A DNA stretch of 64,000 bases from Agrostemma githago. Its lineage: Eukaryota > Streptophyta > Magnoliopsida > Caryophyllales > Caryophyllaceae. Positions 22,978 through 33,241 of this stretch are shown in pieces. Below the pieces are notes generated by a model that had not been told where the DNA came from, ran no database searches, and saw only the letters and a list, made by a program, of their open reading frames with translations. The DNA lies in NCBI GenBank assembly GCA_958450325.1, contig OY288239.1, positions 55,633,049-55,697,048 of the forward strand. The letters run 5' to 3'. The translations under genes were made by a program, and so were the position numbers. Position 1 is the first letter of the stretch; each line of letters opens with the position of its first letter.

Positions 22978-23559
22978 ATGGCTTGGATTAAGAAAAGCGT
23001 GGTTCGCCGTGGAGTCAAACATGTTTCCTTTATCTTCAGGGGGTTTTGGCGACTTAGATATGCACGAGCTGCCTATTCAGCGGTTCGCCGGAGCCGTTGC
23101 TCCCGACTCCGCCTTCGCCGGAGGGGAGGGAAGGCCTCTATCAGGATGGGCAAGCGCCCTAGGAGGTCCCCTCCTCCTGTCGTGCCTAGATTTAGGCGTT
23201 GCTCCCAGGGAGGGGGCTGCTACGATAGGGGGTGCCATGAGTGTTTTCCATGGCTGCACCCTGAACAATTCGGCCCTAACTCCGACACCGACTCTTCCCT
23301 GGAGTCGGGCCCTTCTTCGCCTGTAAAGAAAACAGGCTGTCGCACTTGCGACGAGTCCCGAGCTGTCCCTTTTGGAAGGGATTGGGAAGACAGCAGCCGT
23401 GATTCTGACGACAGTGAAGGCCTCGGCTGCCTGAGCGATAGGGACGAGGATGGGGCTGCAACGGACCCCTTTCTGGATTCCCCAAGTTGGGACTGGGGTT
23501 CGGCTCTCGGGAGCCCAGGCAGTCCTGGAGATTACTCTCCAGATTTGGGGGACGACTAG
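22978..23559 (+). CDS. Small antisense gene of element A: basic, Cys/His, acidic protein, 193 residues
   Basis: Start chosen at MAWIKKS because element B has an ATG there and the TATA box sits just upstream. Residues 1-65 are very basic (RRSRCSRLRLRRRGGK), suitable for nucleic-acid binding or nuclear import. Next comes a Cys/His cluster, C-x5-C-x4-C-x2-C-x4-H (CSQGGGCYDRGCHECFPWLH), identical in spacing in element B, then a second CxxC (CRTC). The C-terminus is acidic (DWEDSSRDSDDSEG; SPDLGDD). It runs opposite to gag-pol, first after the 3' LTR. I recognise no named family and assign no function; a zinc-binding regulatory protein is a guess. Conservation of frame and Cys/His between two diverged copies is the main support. 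Confidence 0.7.
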   Translation: MAWIKKSVVRRGVKHVSFIFRGFWRLRYARAAYSAVRRSRCSRLRLRRRGGKASIRMGKRPRRSPPPVVPRFRRCSQGGGCYDRGCHECFPWLHPEQFGPNSDTDSSLESGPSSPVKKTGCRTCDESRAVPFGRDWEDSSRDSDDSEGLGCLSDRDEDGAATDPFLDSPSWDWGSALGSPGSPGDYSPDLGDD

Positions 23560-23694
23560 GCCTACGCGGCAGGGCCTTTAATTTCTGTCAGGCTGGAATT
23601 TTTCCGAGCCTTGTGTAATTTTTCTTTCATGCATGCCTTATGATGTACCTTCCGCTTGCGGTGTTTTCAATGAAATGGATATTTTGCGCATTTG

Positions 23695-23696
<2 letters not shown>

Positions 23697-23727
<31 letters not shown>
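23697..23727 (+). repeat. 31-base T run between the antisense genes
   Basis: An uninterrupted T tract follows the small antisense gene by 137 bases. Element B has a shorter A run at the same place (47209-47222). It might mark the 3' end of the first antisense unit or simply be a homopolymer prone to slippage. Confidence 0.7.
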
Positions 23728-23728
<1 letters not shown>

Positions 23729-23879
23729 AATGAAGTCGTTGATTGACTTTTCTTTCTGACGTTTCCGTTTACCGAGGCCCTTCTTGAAAAAGGTGAGCAG
23801 TCGGTGTTCAGCGTGCGACACGTGGAAAATTTTCGCAGATTTTGTCAGGGGCTTAACCTTTCGAACTTCTTTGGGCCCT

Positions 23880-23886
23880 TATAAAA
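23880..23886 (+). promoter_or_regulatory. TATA box for the large antisense gene, element A
   Basis: TATAAAA in a gggcccttataaaaaccc context lies about 220 bases before the ATG at 24105, followed by a C/T-rich leader. Element B has TATATAAA in the same context (47043-47050, minus). Confidence 0.65.
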
Positions 23887-24104
23887 ACCCATCTCTCCCT
23901 TCATTATTTTCTTTTACTTTTCTTGACACTCTTACTCCCCCTAACACTTCTTGAATTCCCTTCATTGATCGAGCGTTTCTTTCTTGGAGGAGCAAGGATC
24001 ATCTCTTGTCGCCATCTTTGATAACCTCACCGGCGTTTTTTAGGTTAGAACCCTTTTTTCCTTTTTTGAATCTTTCGCTTCTTTTCTTCCCTTCTATAGC
24101 CTAA

Positions 24105-26449
24105 ATGTCGCGAGCCCGCCCCCTTTCCTTTGATTCTTTGCTCGGAGGGACTAGCGGCGGCGACGGCGGCGGTCGTCGTGACGTAGCCTCTTCCTCCAGG
24201 GTTGGCCCCCGGGAGGGAGATGATTATAGGGGAGAGGGGGCTGAGTCACCTGACCCAGCTCCCTTCGATGTGATCGATTCTGACGATGAAGCCCTGGAGG
24301 TGGACCCTGCCAGGGTGGCCGGTCCTCTCATCCGCAGGGAGAGAGGGAGGACCTATTTTTTAGACAAGGAGAAGTACGTGATTCCCTTACAGACCTACCC
24401 CGAGGCCAAAAATAGGGACCTGCTCTTGGAATGCGACGCAGCTAGGGCCATCGAGCAGTTTTATAACTTTGGGGAGGGGTATACTGTGGTGATCCCTGGG
24501 GAAAAAGACACCGTATGTTGTCCCCCAGATGGGTGTGTAGCTGTCTTTCATAAGGCCCTAGAGTTTGGCCTGCGATTTTCGTTGCATCCCTTCCTGGAAG
24601 ATACTTTCAGGAGGATGAACGTCGCCATCGCTCAGCTGACTGCCACAGCCATTAGGGCTTTAGTGGCCTACACTTGGACCTGCCTGTTCCATGGTGAGGG
24701 GCCCTACATCGACGCCCTTCGCTTCATGGTTGGCCTTCAAATGGTGTCTTCATCAGGGGGGGATGGCTCCCCTGGCTACTGGTCTCTGCTGAGACAGAAA
24801 AAATACGCCCTGGTATGGCCACCCCTGAGCAGTCTCAAGGATTGGAAAAACAACTTCGTATATGTCCATAGTGCGACGGGGTGGAAAATTCCCAGGCACT
24901 TTAGGAATCATGTCCACACTCGCATGGAGACGCGTGAGGAGTATCATCCTCGCGTCGGGGGGAAGGCTCTGGAAGTCAGGCTGACTGATAAAGAGAAGAT
25001 TTTGATTAAAAAATTTGAGATCGTGGCGGACAAACATGGGAACTTTTGCCTGTTTTCTGGCTCCCTCACGCGGAGCTTATTACTACTGACGAGTACCTGC
25101 TTCCCATGGGCCTGATTCGTGGCCTTGAAGGTAGTTCTGGGGTTTTCTTGTTGTCGCGGTTTTCTAGGGATTTTATCTCTCCCTGCTTTTTAAATGACCG
25201 CCTCTCCTTTTCTGCAGATTCCTACTCTTGGACCTGGACCAAGAAGCAGGTCAGAAGGTTAGGCCTGAGCGAGGAATTGCACGTTCTTTCAAAGCGCCCT
25301 TCTCTTCCGCCAAACTTTAAGAAAGGAAGTAAGGCCCTGATGAAGCTTGTGAAAGACTTCGCCGCAGGTCGAAGATTGCCTCTTCCTCCCCGGCTGCCTT
25401 CGTCGAAGCCGGCGACTCCTACTCCCAGCACTCATGAGGGGGAAGCGGAGGTTACCTCAGGGGCTACTCCTTCCCCTGGCCAGAAGCAGGGTGCTTCTTC
25501 AGCTGGCCCTCGGATCTCGCAGGGAACGCAGCCTGGAGACTCAGAGGGGACCGGGGAGAGTACTCCCTTGGAAGTGAGGAGAAAAAGGGAGAGGGAGCCC
25601 CCCAGCGCTGATGTGGTGGATTTGGAGGCGGATGTCTCTACCCCGGATGCTAAACGCCCTGCTCGTGAGCCTTCGAGCATTCCCTTCCCAGAGGAGAATG
25701 TGGAGTTTCACTACACGGCTGGGGATAGCGTGGACGTTTCGGGCCTACTTTCTGACTCTGGGGCTGTCTTGGCTGACCGCCTTACAAAGATGGTAACTTC
25801 TACTTCCCACCAAGTGCTTCAATATATCCAACGCACCTCCAAGGTTATGTTGGCCTCTGCAGAACTGGCGGCTCTCAGCCGTCTGAGCGATGAAGAGCTA
25901 ACAGTTACCCCTGGGGCTCCTCCTCCTGACCGCCTGGCTATGGTAGAGAGGGACGCTGCCTTGATAAGCTCCTTGAAAGACAAACTGGAGGAGGCCAAGA
26001 GGCAGGCTGATAACTGGAGGGTGCAGGGGGAGATGGCTGTGAAGGAAGTTGCCAAGCTGGGGGCCGATCTGCAGGAGAGCCGACAATCATTGGACCGTGC
26101 TAACATATCTTTGGGTGAGATGGGGCATTTGAAGGGAAGGGTGACTGTTTTGGAGGAGCAGCTGTTACAGGCAAAGTCGGCTTTTGACCAGGCACAGTCG
26201 GCTTTTGATCAGGCCAAGGGAGAATGGGCAAAGGAGAAAGAGTCCTTGGCTGCGGAGAACGAGGAAGCAGTGGGTGCCAGCTTTGTGAGTGGCGCCAACT
26301 CTTCTCTGGAATTGGTCATGGAAGTGATAGGGGAGATGTTCCCTTCTTTTGACGAGGACGCTTTCCGGAGCCTGTATTCTGCTAAGGACGAAGCCCGGGT
26401 GACTAGGCAGCCTGAAGCAGACGCCAACGCCCGCCAGGATGCCGCATGA
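24105..26449 (+). pseudogene. Large antisense gene of element A, one-base deletion
   Basis: It matches the intact 781-residue frame of element B along its length but shifts frame near 25041-25055 (after DKHGNF), so translation runs out about residue 336 in a wrong frame while the second half remains open from 25046 to 26449. The total length of 2345 bp is exactly one base short of the element B gene. The rest is undamaged, so the lesion is recent. For domains see the element B copy. Confidence 0.85.
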
Positions 26450-26649
26450 TGCCCCTTCTCTTTTATAAAAACTCTGCATTCTCTTGTGCTGAACCAGTGT
26501 TTCATGGTTTTTCTTGTAATATTTTGCCACTCAGTTTTTCTGACTTTGTAAAATTTCTCCACCCTCCACGGGTTGTTTGTAGGATATTTTCCTTTGCTTT
26601 CTATGGCATTACTGTTTGAAGGACCTTTTTCTCGTATGTTTGATTGCGC

Positions 26650-27195
26650 CTGTCATGGCCTCTCTCTGGTTTTTCGTTCAAAGTCCAGGGGGCCTGCCCC
26701 CTGTCTGCCCAGAGGCAAGCAGGGTGGCATTTGCGTTTTTTATACAAGGTTGGGGGGCCTGCCCCCAGTCCTTGTTGATACGGCCTGACCCTGGCTTTTC
26801 GTTCAAAGTCCAGGGGGCCTGCCCCCTGTCTGCCCAGAGGCAAGCAGGGTAGCATTTGCGTTTTTTATACAAGGTTGGGGGGCCTGCCCCCAGTCCTTGT
26901 TGATACGGCCTGACCCTGGCTTTTCGTTCAAAGTCCAGGGGGCCTGCCCCCTGTCTGCCCAGAGGCAATCAGGGTAGCATTTGCGTTTTTTTTATACAAG
27001 GTTGGGGGGCCAGCCCCCAGTCCTTGTTGATACGGCCTGACCCTGGCTTTTCATTCAAAGTCCAGGGGGCCTGCCCCCTGTCTGCCCAGAGGCAATCAGG
27101 GTAGCATTTGCGTTTTTTATACAAGGTTGGGGGGCCTGCCCCCAGTCCTTGTTGATACGGCCTGCCCCCTGTCTGCCCGGAGGTAAGCAGGGTGG
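26650..27195. repeat. Element A tandem array, 125-127 bp units, about 4.3 copies
   Basis: The phrase caaagtccagggggcctgcc recurs at offsets of 125, 125 and 127 bp, followed by a partial unit. Each unit contains G/C-rich inverted words (gggggcctgccccc and ggggggcctgccccc) and a ttttttatacaagg segment. The array lies exactly between the 3' ends of gag-pol and of the large antisense gene. The many open frames across it are products of the repeat. Confidence 0.9.
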
Positions 27196-27428
27196 CCTTT
27201 GGTTTTGCGTTGGGGGGTTCACTTTTCCTGATTTTGGCAACAGGGGGGCCTCCCCCTATTGCCCCCTGCTCGTTTGTTTGTGAAAGAGTGAACAGACAAC
27301 GAGTATAAATCTGTATCTTCTCATTTCTTTTAAAAATTCTTTTGACATTGGGGTGGTCGGAGCCGTCGACATTTTTTGATCGTCCTCCGCCTTTTTACTG
27401 TAAAAGTGAAAACTGCCTACGATTCTGC

Positions 27429-30400
27429 TTAGACGTAGTATTTTTTCAGCGTATCTGCATTCCAATGAGCACTCAGCTCTTGTCCCTCTAGATTGGATAT
27501 CCTGTACGTGCCTGGACCCAAAACCTGAGTTATTTGGTATGGGCCCTCCCAATTGGCACTTAGTTTCCCATGCTCTCTTGATTTTCCAGTTGCCTGTGTT
27601 TTTCTTAGGACTAGCTCGCCTGCCTGAAAGCTCCTCTGCCGGACTTTGCTATTGAAGGCTTTCCTCATTCGCTGCTGGTAGGCCGCGATATTTGTACCGG
27701 CTTCCTCTCTTAGCTCACTTATCAGGTCCAGGGCCTCGACCATCGCAGCTTCATTCTCAGCCTGGTTGTACAGTTGGGAACGCAGAGAGGGAATCCTTGT
27801 CTCAATCGGCAATAAAGCCTCTGCTCCGTACACCAAGCCAAATGGGGTCTGGCCTGTAGACTCCTTCCTGGTAGTTCGGATGGACCAGAGTATGCTGGGG
27901 AGTTCATCAGCCCACCTACCCTTGCAGTCATCCACCATTTTCTTCAGGCCATTCAGAATTTGTTTGTTGGCTGCTTCTGCCTGTCCATTGGTTTGAGGGT
28001 GACAGACAGCTGAGTAGGCGACTGAGATGTTATGGCTTTCTAGCCAGATCCTTAGTGGGTCATTATCGAACTGCCTGCCGTGGTCGAACACTAGCATCTT
28101 CGGTACACCGAACCGGGTAATGACATTTCGCCAGATTACCTTTCGGACAGCCGGCTCAGTGATGTTGGGCACTGCTTCAGCCTCCACCCATTTGGTGAAG
28201 TAGTCTATGGCGACTATCAAAACTTTTCTGCCCCCTGTGGCCACTGTGAAGGGCCCTAGAATGTCCATCCCCCATTGAGCAAAGGGAATGGGAGATAGGA
28301 TTGGCCTGAGCTCCTGGGCCGGGGCATGGATCGACGGGGCGAAGAGTTGACATTTTCTGCATTTCTGGGTCAGGCTCCTGGCATCTGCCAGTATGGTAGG
28401 CCAGTAGTAGCCTGCCCTGAGGGCCTTGTGGGCCAGCGACCTCCCGCCGATGTGATGTCCACAAATTCCCGAATGGATATCATCCAATACTTCAGCGGCC
28501 TGATCCGCTCGTAGGCATTTAAGCAGTGGATAAGTAAAAGATTTTTTGTAGAGTTCTCCATTAATGAACATGAACCAGGCTGCTTTAGCCTGTACCTTCC
28601 TTCTTTGCAATGGATCTGGTGGTAGGACACCGTGCCTCTTGTACTGGACGAAAGGGGTCATCCAGCTTTCTGGCTCTTCTTCCATGGCATTAATTTCTTG
28701 GCCAGGATTGGTAGACCTTTCATGTAAAACGTCAACCCATACTGACCTCCGGATGTCCTGCAGACTGGAGCTTGCCAGTTTTGACAGGGCATCTGCTCTG
28801 TTGTTCTGTGATCGGGGAATTTGTTTGATCTCGTATGATTTCAGACTGGATAGCTCTCCTTTTACCATCTCTAGGTATGCGGCCATCGCTTGGTCTCTTG
28901 CTTCGTACTCTCCATTAATCTGGTTGGCGATGAGTTGGGAATCCGTCGCCAAGATAATTCGTTCTGCCCCTGCAGCTTTAGCTAACCTGACGCCTGCGAG
29001 TACTGCTTCGTACTCAGCCTCATTGTTTGATGCTGGGAAGACGAATCTGAGAGCATGCTCAAAGTCGGTCCCTTCTGGGCTGGTTAATACAACTCCTGCG
29101 CCTGCGCCGTTGGCCGTGGAGGACCCATCAGTGTGTACGACCCACTCCTGGGCAGGGGTTCCCTCTTCCCCTGAATGGGAGCACTCAGCCAAAAAGTCTG
29201 CCAGGGCTTGGGCCTTGATGGCTGTTCTCGGCTGGTAAGATATACCCAGCCCACTCAGTTCAATTGCCCATTTCAACAATCTTCCTGATTTTTCGAATTT
29301 TTCCAACACTTTTTCCAGGGGTTGATCGGTGAGGACAATGACTGGATGCGCGTCAAAATAAGGTCTGAGCTTCCGGGCTGCAATTATGACCGCGTAGGCA
29401 GCCTTTTCAACCATAGGATAATTCTTCTCAGCTGCCCCCAGCGCATGACTCACAAAGTATATAGGTTGTTGGGTGCCTGCTTCTTCCCGCAGGATGACTG
29501 CGCTGACAGTTATGTTAGTTACTGCGATGTAGAGAAAAAGTTTTTCTCCTGCTGCTGGTCTTGCCAGGGTAGGGAGCCTCTTAAGATGGTCCTTCAATTG
29601 CTCGAAGGCTTCTCTCTGCTCGCTTTCCCATTTGAACTGTTTGTTTCCTTTCAGAATTTTGAAAAAAGGAGTGGCTCTGTCAGCTGACCGGGCAATAAAT
29701 CGTGCCAAGGCGGCCATTCGTCCTGTCAGGCGCTGGATGTCCCTGATGGTCTTGGGCTCAGGGAGGTCCAGAACCGCCTGAATTTTTTCAGGGTTGGCAT
29801 CAATACCCCGAGAACTGACCAAGAATCCTAGGAATTTTCCGGAGCGGACTCCAAACGTGCACTTTTTCGGATTCAGTTTCATTTTGTAGGCGCGCAGAGA
29901 ACTGAAGGTTTCCTGCAAGTCCGTCAGGTGTTCCTTGTCTTCCTTGCTTTTTACGATGGCGTCGTCAACATAAGCCTCAATGTTTCTTCCTTTTTGCTTC
30001 TCAAACACTTTATCAACCAGACGCTGGTACGTAGCTCCCGCATTTTTGAGCCCGAAGGGCATCATCTTGTACATGTACGTACCCGAACTAGTGATGAACG
30101 CACACTTCACCCTGTCCGGTTGCCACAAATATACTTGGTGGTAGCCTGAAAAGGCGTCCAAGAAGCTTAGCATGGTGTAGCCACTAGTGGCGTCTACCAA
30201 TTGATCGATCCGAGGGAGCGGATAGCAGTCTTTCGGGCAGGCTTTGTTTAGGTTTGTAAAGTCGACGCACATTCTCCATGCTCCAGACGACTTTTTGACC
30301 ATAACAACATTTGCCAGCCATTCTGGGTAGTCGCAGACTTCGATAAAGTCTGCTTTCAAGAGTTTGTTGATTTCTTCCTTGATTGCTGCGTCTTTTTCTG

Positions 30401-33152
30401 CAGACATGTTTCGTTTCTTCTGTTTTACAGGGCGAGCATCCGTGCTTACGTTCAGCTTGTGAACGATGCATGAGGGATCAACGCCGGGCATTTCGTCTGC
30501 GGAATAGGCAAACACGTCCTTGTTTTCTCTCAGAAGTTTGACCAGTTCGGCCTGGTAGGATTCCTCCAAGCCTGTTCCTACCAGGACCTGTCTTCCTGGT
30601 TCTAAGTCCACCAGCATGCTGTCGCCTCCCGGTTCCAGGCGGTCGGGAATCGGGTGCTCAACTGGGACTTCGCCTTCCCTGCAGGGGGAACTGTCAGCTT
30701 TTCTTTTTCCTTTCCTGTCCTTCTCATGCTCTTGTAGGGCCACAGAGTAGCATTGTCTAGCTGACTCCTGGTCCCCACGTATCTTTCCTTCCAGCCCGAA
30801 GTCTGTGACATATGCAATGGTGAGAGCTCTGATGGAGATTGCGGCCTCGATTTCATCCAGCGTGGCCCTGCCAATCAGGGCATTATAGGCAGACCTTGCG
30901 TCCACAACAACAAAGGTTGCCCTGACATTTCTGGCTGCGGAACCTTCCCCGAAGGTGACGGGCAAGTCGATGACGCCCATGGGCAGCACGCCGGCCCCAC
31001 TGAATCCATACAGGGATCCGGGAGCAGGCCGTAGATGCCTTTTTTCCAGGCCCATTTTTTCGAAAGCATCCTTGTACAAAAGATTTGTGTATGCACCTGT
31101 GTCCACCATACATCTTCGCACGATATGGTTGCTGATTTCTAAGGACAGCACCAGAGGATCACTATGCGGATATATCACCCGCCCTGCATCATCAGGGGTG
31201 ATGCTTAGTGTCACTCCCTTTGGGCTCCCTTCTTTCTCAGCGTAGCAGATCTGGTTTCTCAGCTCGCGCATTTGCCTTTTTTGACTTCTTCGACTGAGCT
31301 GGCCCTCAGTGCCCCCTGAAATCACGTGGATTATCATCCGGTTCTGCGCAGACCCCTCGGGTTTCTCAGACACTTCTTTTTGAGACTTGTTTTTAGCTGC
31401 GTAGTTGGCCAACCATCCGTTCCTGATTAATTTCTCGATCTCATCCTTCAGGTGACGGCATTCTTCAGTGGTGTGGCCAATACAGTCGTGGAAAGTGCAG
31501 AACTTCTTTGGGTCGCCTTTTGGGCTGCGAGGTTTGCTTGGACGGTTCCATTTGGCAGTTTCTTTTTCCAGTTCGAAGATTTCCGCCCTGGACTTGTTCA
31601 GAGCGGTGTAACTATCGAATCTGGGTTGGTAGACTGGGCGTTCTCTCTTGGGAGTGTCTCCCTCCTCTTTTTGCTTGCCTGGTTCACCTCTGCCCCTTCC
31701 ACCCTGCGGTCCCCCTTGAGGCTTTGCTTGGCCTGTAGGGGTGTCCGTCAGGCCGTGGAACTCCTCCTGCAGAATGAATCCCTCGGCGATTTTTCTGGCC
31801 ATGGCCAAGTTTTCTGGCTGAGCCCTGATCATCTGATTTTTCATTTCCCCTGGAAGTAGGGAGATTGTCAGGGCGTAGGCGGCGGTGGAATCGTCGATCT
31901 CCCTAACCTGCTGGTAGGATAGATCGAATCTTCTCATGTATTCTCTCACACTTTCGCCCTTCTTTTGTTTCAAGGTCATGAGATCGAAACGGGTGAGACG
32001 TCTTCTCTTGTTTCCAGCGTACTGCTCAAGGAAGATCTCAGCCAAATCTATGAAGAACCTGATTGACCCCTGGCGGAGATCTCTGAACCACCCCTGCGCA
32101 AGCCCCACCAAGGTGGTAGGGAAGACTTTGCACCAGATGGCGTCATCTACATCATACATGCCCATGTGACTCTCAAAGGCTGCCAGGTGGTCTTCAGGGT
32201 CCGTCGTCCCGTCAAATTTGATGGTGGGCATTTTGATTTTTGGAATGGGGTACTCTTGTACCTCAGGGTGCAACGGGGTTTTCGTAGGCCTGCCCACCAG
32301 TCGTGACCTGCTCTCCCCAGACTGGTTACCATGAGATTCCCATTGTTTATGGGTTGGTTTCCTCGTACTGGGGGAGCGGTGCCTCGGCGGCGGCCTGCTA
32401 GCTGCTTCGTCCTCTGTTCCCGAGGAGGTCTGCCTGGGCCTCTTCCTCTGGGAGTGGCGGAGGTTTTCACCCTGATGGTACCTGGACTCGAGCGGTTGTC
32501 CTCGGTTGAGTCTGGATTGCAAGCTTTGCGATAAGCCGGGAGCTGACTGTTCCTTGGCCACAGGTGTTAACCTGGAGAAAACTCCGCCTGGCCTTTCTCC
32601 TAGGCGTTTTGACACAGGCTCCCTGGGTCTCATGCGATCCTGTAGTCCTTGAGATAAGCCTCCCTGCCTTCCAGACGCCGATTCTGTCGTGTGAATAGAG
32701 ACCGCCTGCTGGGCAGGTGATCCTGGTTTGTCAGTGGTAATGCGCCTCTGCACATGCGTATACACTTGGGCTGTTCTCCTCGCCTTTCTCTGAGCGTTTC
32801 TGGCGGCGGTCCGCCTCGTGCCCCCGGCCTCGTCCCTGCTGCCTGGGGACGGCTGCCTAGGAGCCGAGGCGACCCTGCCCACCAGGTCCTCCGGCGTGAA
32901 CTCCTGATCCAGCATCGCAGAGAAGAACGCGGCTGCCTGTGCCATCTGAGCTGGGGTCAGGTTGAGAGCACGTCCAGGGCGTGCCCCCAGCTCGGGTGTC
33001 GCAGCGGCGTTAGATCTACCGAGGGGATTGGTTCCCTCTACCCCAAGGATTGTGGCAGGAGGGACCCTCTCCAACAGCGGCATTCCGTACAGGGGGGTCA
33101 CCGGAGGGACCGTCGGACCCGCTCCTGCACTATCATCGACGATTTCTGGCAT
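27429..33152 (-). CDS. Element A Gag-Pol polyprotein, intact, 1907 residues
   Basis: One frame from ATG (MPEIVDDS) to the stop at 27429. Gag: capsid-like region about residues 320-450 (GLAQGWFRDLRQ) and a CCHC-type knuckle CTFHDCIGHTTEEC at 552-565. Protease: DTGA with Asp 684. RT: from about 930, YVDD at 1061-1064. A connection/RNase H-like domain follows (VSHALGAAEKNY) and then a second, archaeal-type RNase H with Asp 1342, Glu 1378, Asp 1404 and Asp 1454. Integrase: zinc-binding HHCC region, then catalytic Asp 1630, Asp 1690 and Glu 1726 with 59- and 35-residue spacings; it ends with a GPY/F-like module (GPYQITQVLGPGTYR). There is no chromodomain. Every catalytic residue I can identify is present. 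It starts about 85 bases after the 5' LTR. Gag and Pol share one frame, so their ratio must be set after translation or otherwise. Confidence 0.93.
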   Translation of the reverse strand: MPEIVDDSAGAGPTVPPVTPLYGMPLLERVPPATILGVEGTNPLGRSNAAATPELGARPGRALNLTPAQMAQAAAFFSAMLDQEFTPEDLVGRVASAPRQPSPGSRDEAGGTRRTAARNAQRKARRTAQVYTHVQRRITTDKPGSPAQQAVSIHTTESASGRQGGLSQGLQDRMRPREPVSKRLGERPGGVFSRLTPVAKEQSAPGLSQSLQSRLNRGQPLESRYHQGENLRHSQRKRPRQTSSGTEDEAASRPPPRHRSPSTRKPTHKQWESHGNQSGESRSRLVGRPTKTPLHPEVQEYPIPKIKMPTIKFDGTTDPEDHLAAFESHMGMYDVDDAIWCKVFPTTLVGLAQGWFRDLRQGSIRFFIDLAEIFLEQYAGNKRRRLTRFDLMTLKQKKGESVREYMRRFDLSYQQVREIDDSTAAYALTISLLPGEMKNQMIRAQPENLAMARKIAEGFILQEEFHGLTDTPTGQAKPQGGPQGGRGRGEPGKQKEEGDTPKRERPVYQPRFDSYTALNKSRAEIFELEKETAKWNRPSKPRSPKGDPKKFCTFHDCIGHTTEECRHLKDEIEKLIRNGWLANYAAKNKSQKEVSEKPEGSAQNRMIIHVISGGTEGQLSRRSQKRQMRELRNQICYAEKEGSPKGVTLSITPDDAGRVIYPHSDPLVLSLEISNHIVRRCMVDTGAYTNLLYKDAFEKMGLEKRHLRPAPGSLYGFSGAGVLPMGVIDLPVTFGEGSAARNVRATFVVVDARSAYNALIGRATLDEIEAAISIRALTIAYVTDFGLEGKIRGDQESARQCYSVALQEHEKDRKGKRKADSSPCREGEVPVEHPIPDRLEPGGDSMLVDLEPGRQVLVGTGLEESYQAELVKLLRENKDVFAYSADEMPGVDPSCIVHKLNVSTDARPVKQKKRNMSAEKDAAIKEEINKLLKADFIEVCDYPEWLANVVMVKKSSGAWRMCVDFTNLNKACPKDCYPLPRIDQLVDATSGYTMLSFLDAFSGYHQVYLWQPDRVKCAFITSSGTYMYKMMPFGLKNAGATYQRLVDKVFEKQKGRNIEAYVDDAIVKSKEDKEHLTDLQETFSSLRAYKMKLNPKKCTFGVRSGKFLGFLVSSRGIDANPEKIQAVLDLPEPKTIRDIQRLTGRMAALARFIARSADRATPFFKILKGNKQFKWESEQREAFEQLKDHLKRLPTLARPAAGEKLFLYIAVTNITVSAVILREEAGTQQPIYFVSHALGAAEKNYPMVEKAAYAVIIAARKLRPYFDAHPVIVLTDQPLEKVLEKFEKSGRLLKWAIELSGLGISYQPRTAIKAQALADFLAECSHSGEEGTPAQEWVVHTDGSSTANGAGAGVVLTSPEGTDFEHALRFVFPASNNEAEYEAVLAGVRLAKAAGAERIILATDSQLIANQINGEYEARDQAMAAYLEMVKGELSSLKSYEIKQIPRSQNNRADALSKLASSSLQDIRRSVWVDVLHERSTNPGQEINAMEEEPESWMTPFVQYKRHGVLPPDPLQRRKVQAKAAWFMFINGELYKKSFTYPLLKCLRADQAAEVLDDIHSGICGHHIGGRSLAHKALRAGYYWPTILADARSLTQKCRKCQLFAPSIHAPAQELRPILSPIPFAQWGMDILGPFTVATGGRKVLIVAIDYFTKWVEAEAVPNITEPAVRKVIWRNVITRFGVPKMLVFDHGRQFDNDPLRIWLESHNISVAYSAVCHPQTNGQAEAANKQILNGLKKMVDDCKGRWADELPSILWSIRTTRKESTGQTPFGLVYGAEALLPIETRIPSLRSQLYNQAENEAAMVEALDLISELREEAGTNIAAYQQRMRKAFNSKVRQRSFQAGELVLRKTQATGKSREHGKLSANWEGPYQITQVLGPGTYRISNLEGQELSAHWNADTLKKYYV

Positions 33153-33220
33153 GTTTGTGTTTAATTTTGTGGTTATGAGTGGTTGATTTTAGTGGGTAAC
33201 TCGTGAGCACAACCGTAAGT

Positions 33221-33238
33221 TCCCCACAGACGGCGCCA
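33221..33238 (-). promoter_or_regulatory. Element A primer-binding site (tRNA-Asp-like)
   Basis: The minus strand reads TGGCGCCGTCTGTGGGGA three bases after the 5' LTR. The first nine or so bases are complementary to the 3' end of plant tRNA-Asp; the remainder matches poorly, as is usual for Tat elements. Confidence 0.75.
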
Positions 33239-33241
33239 AAT

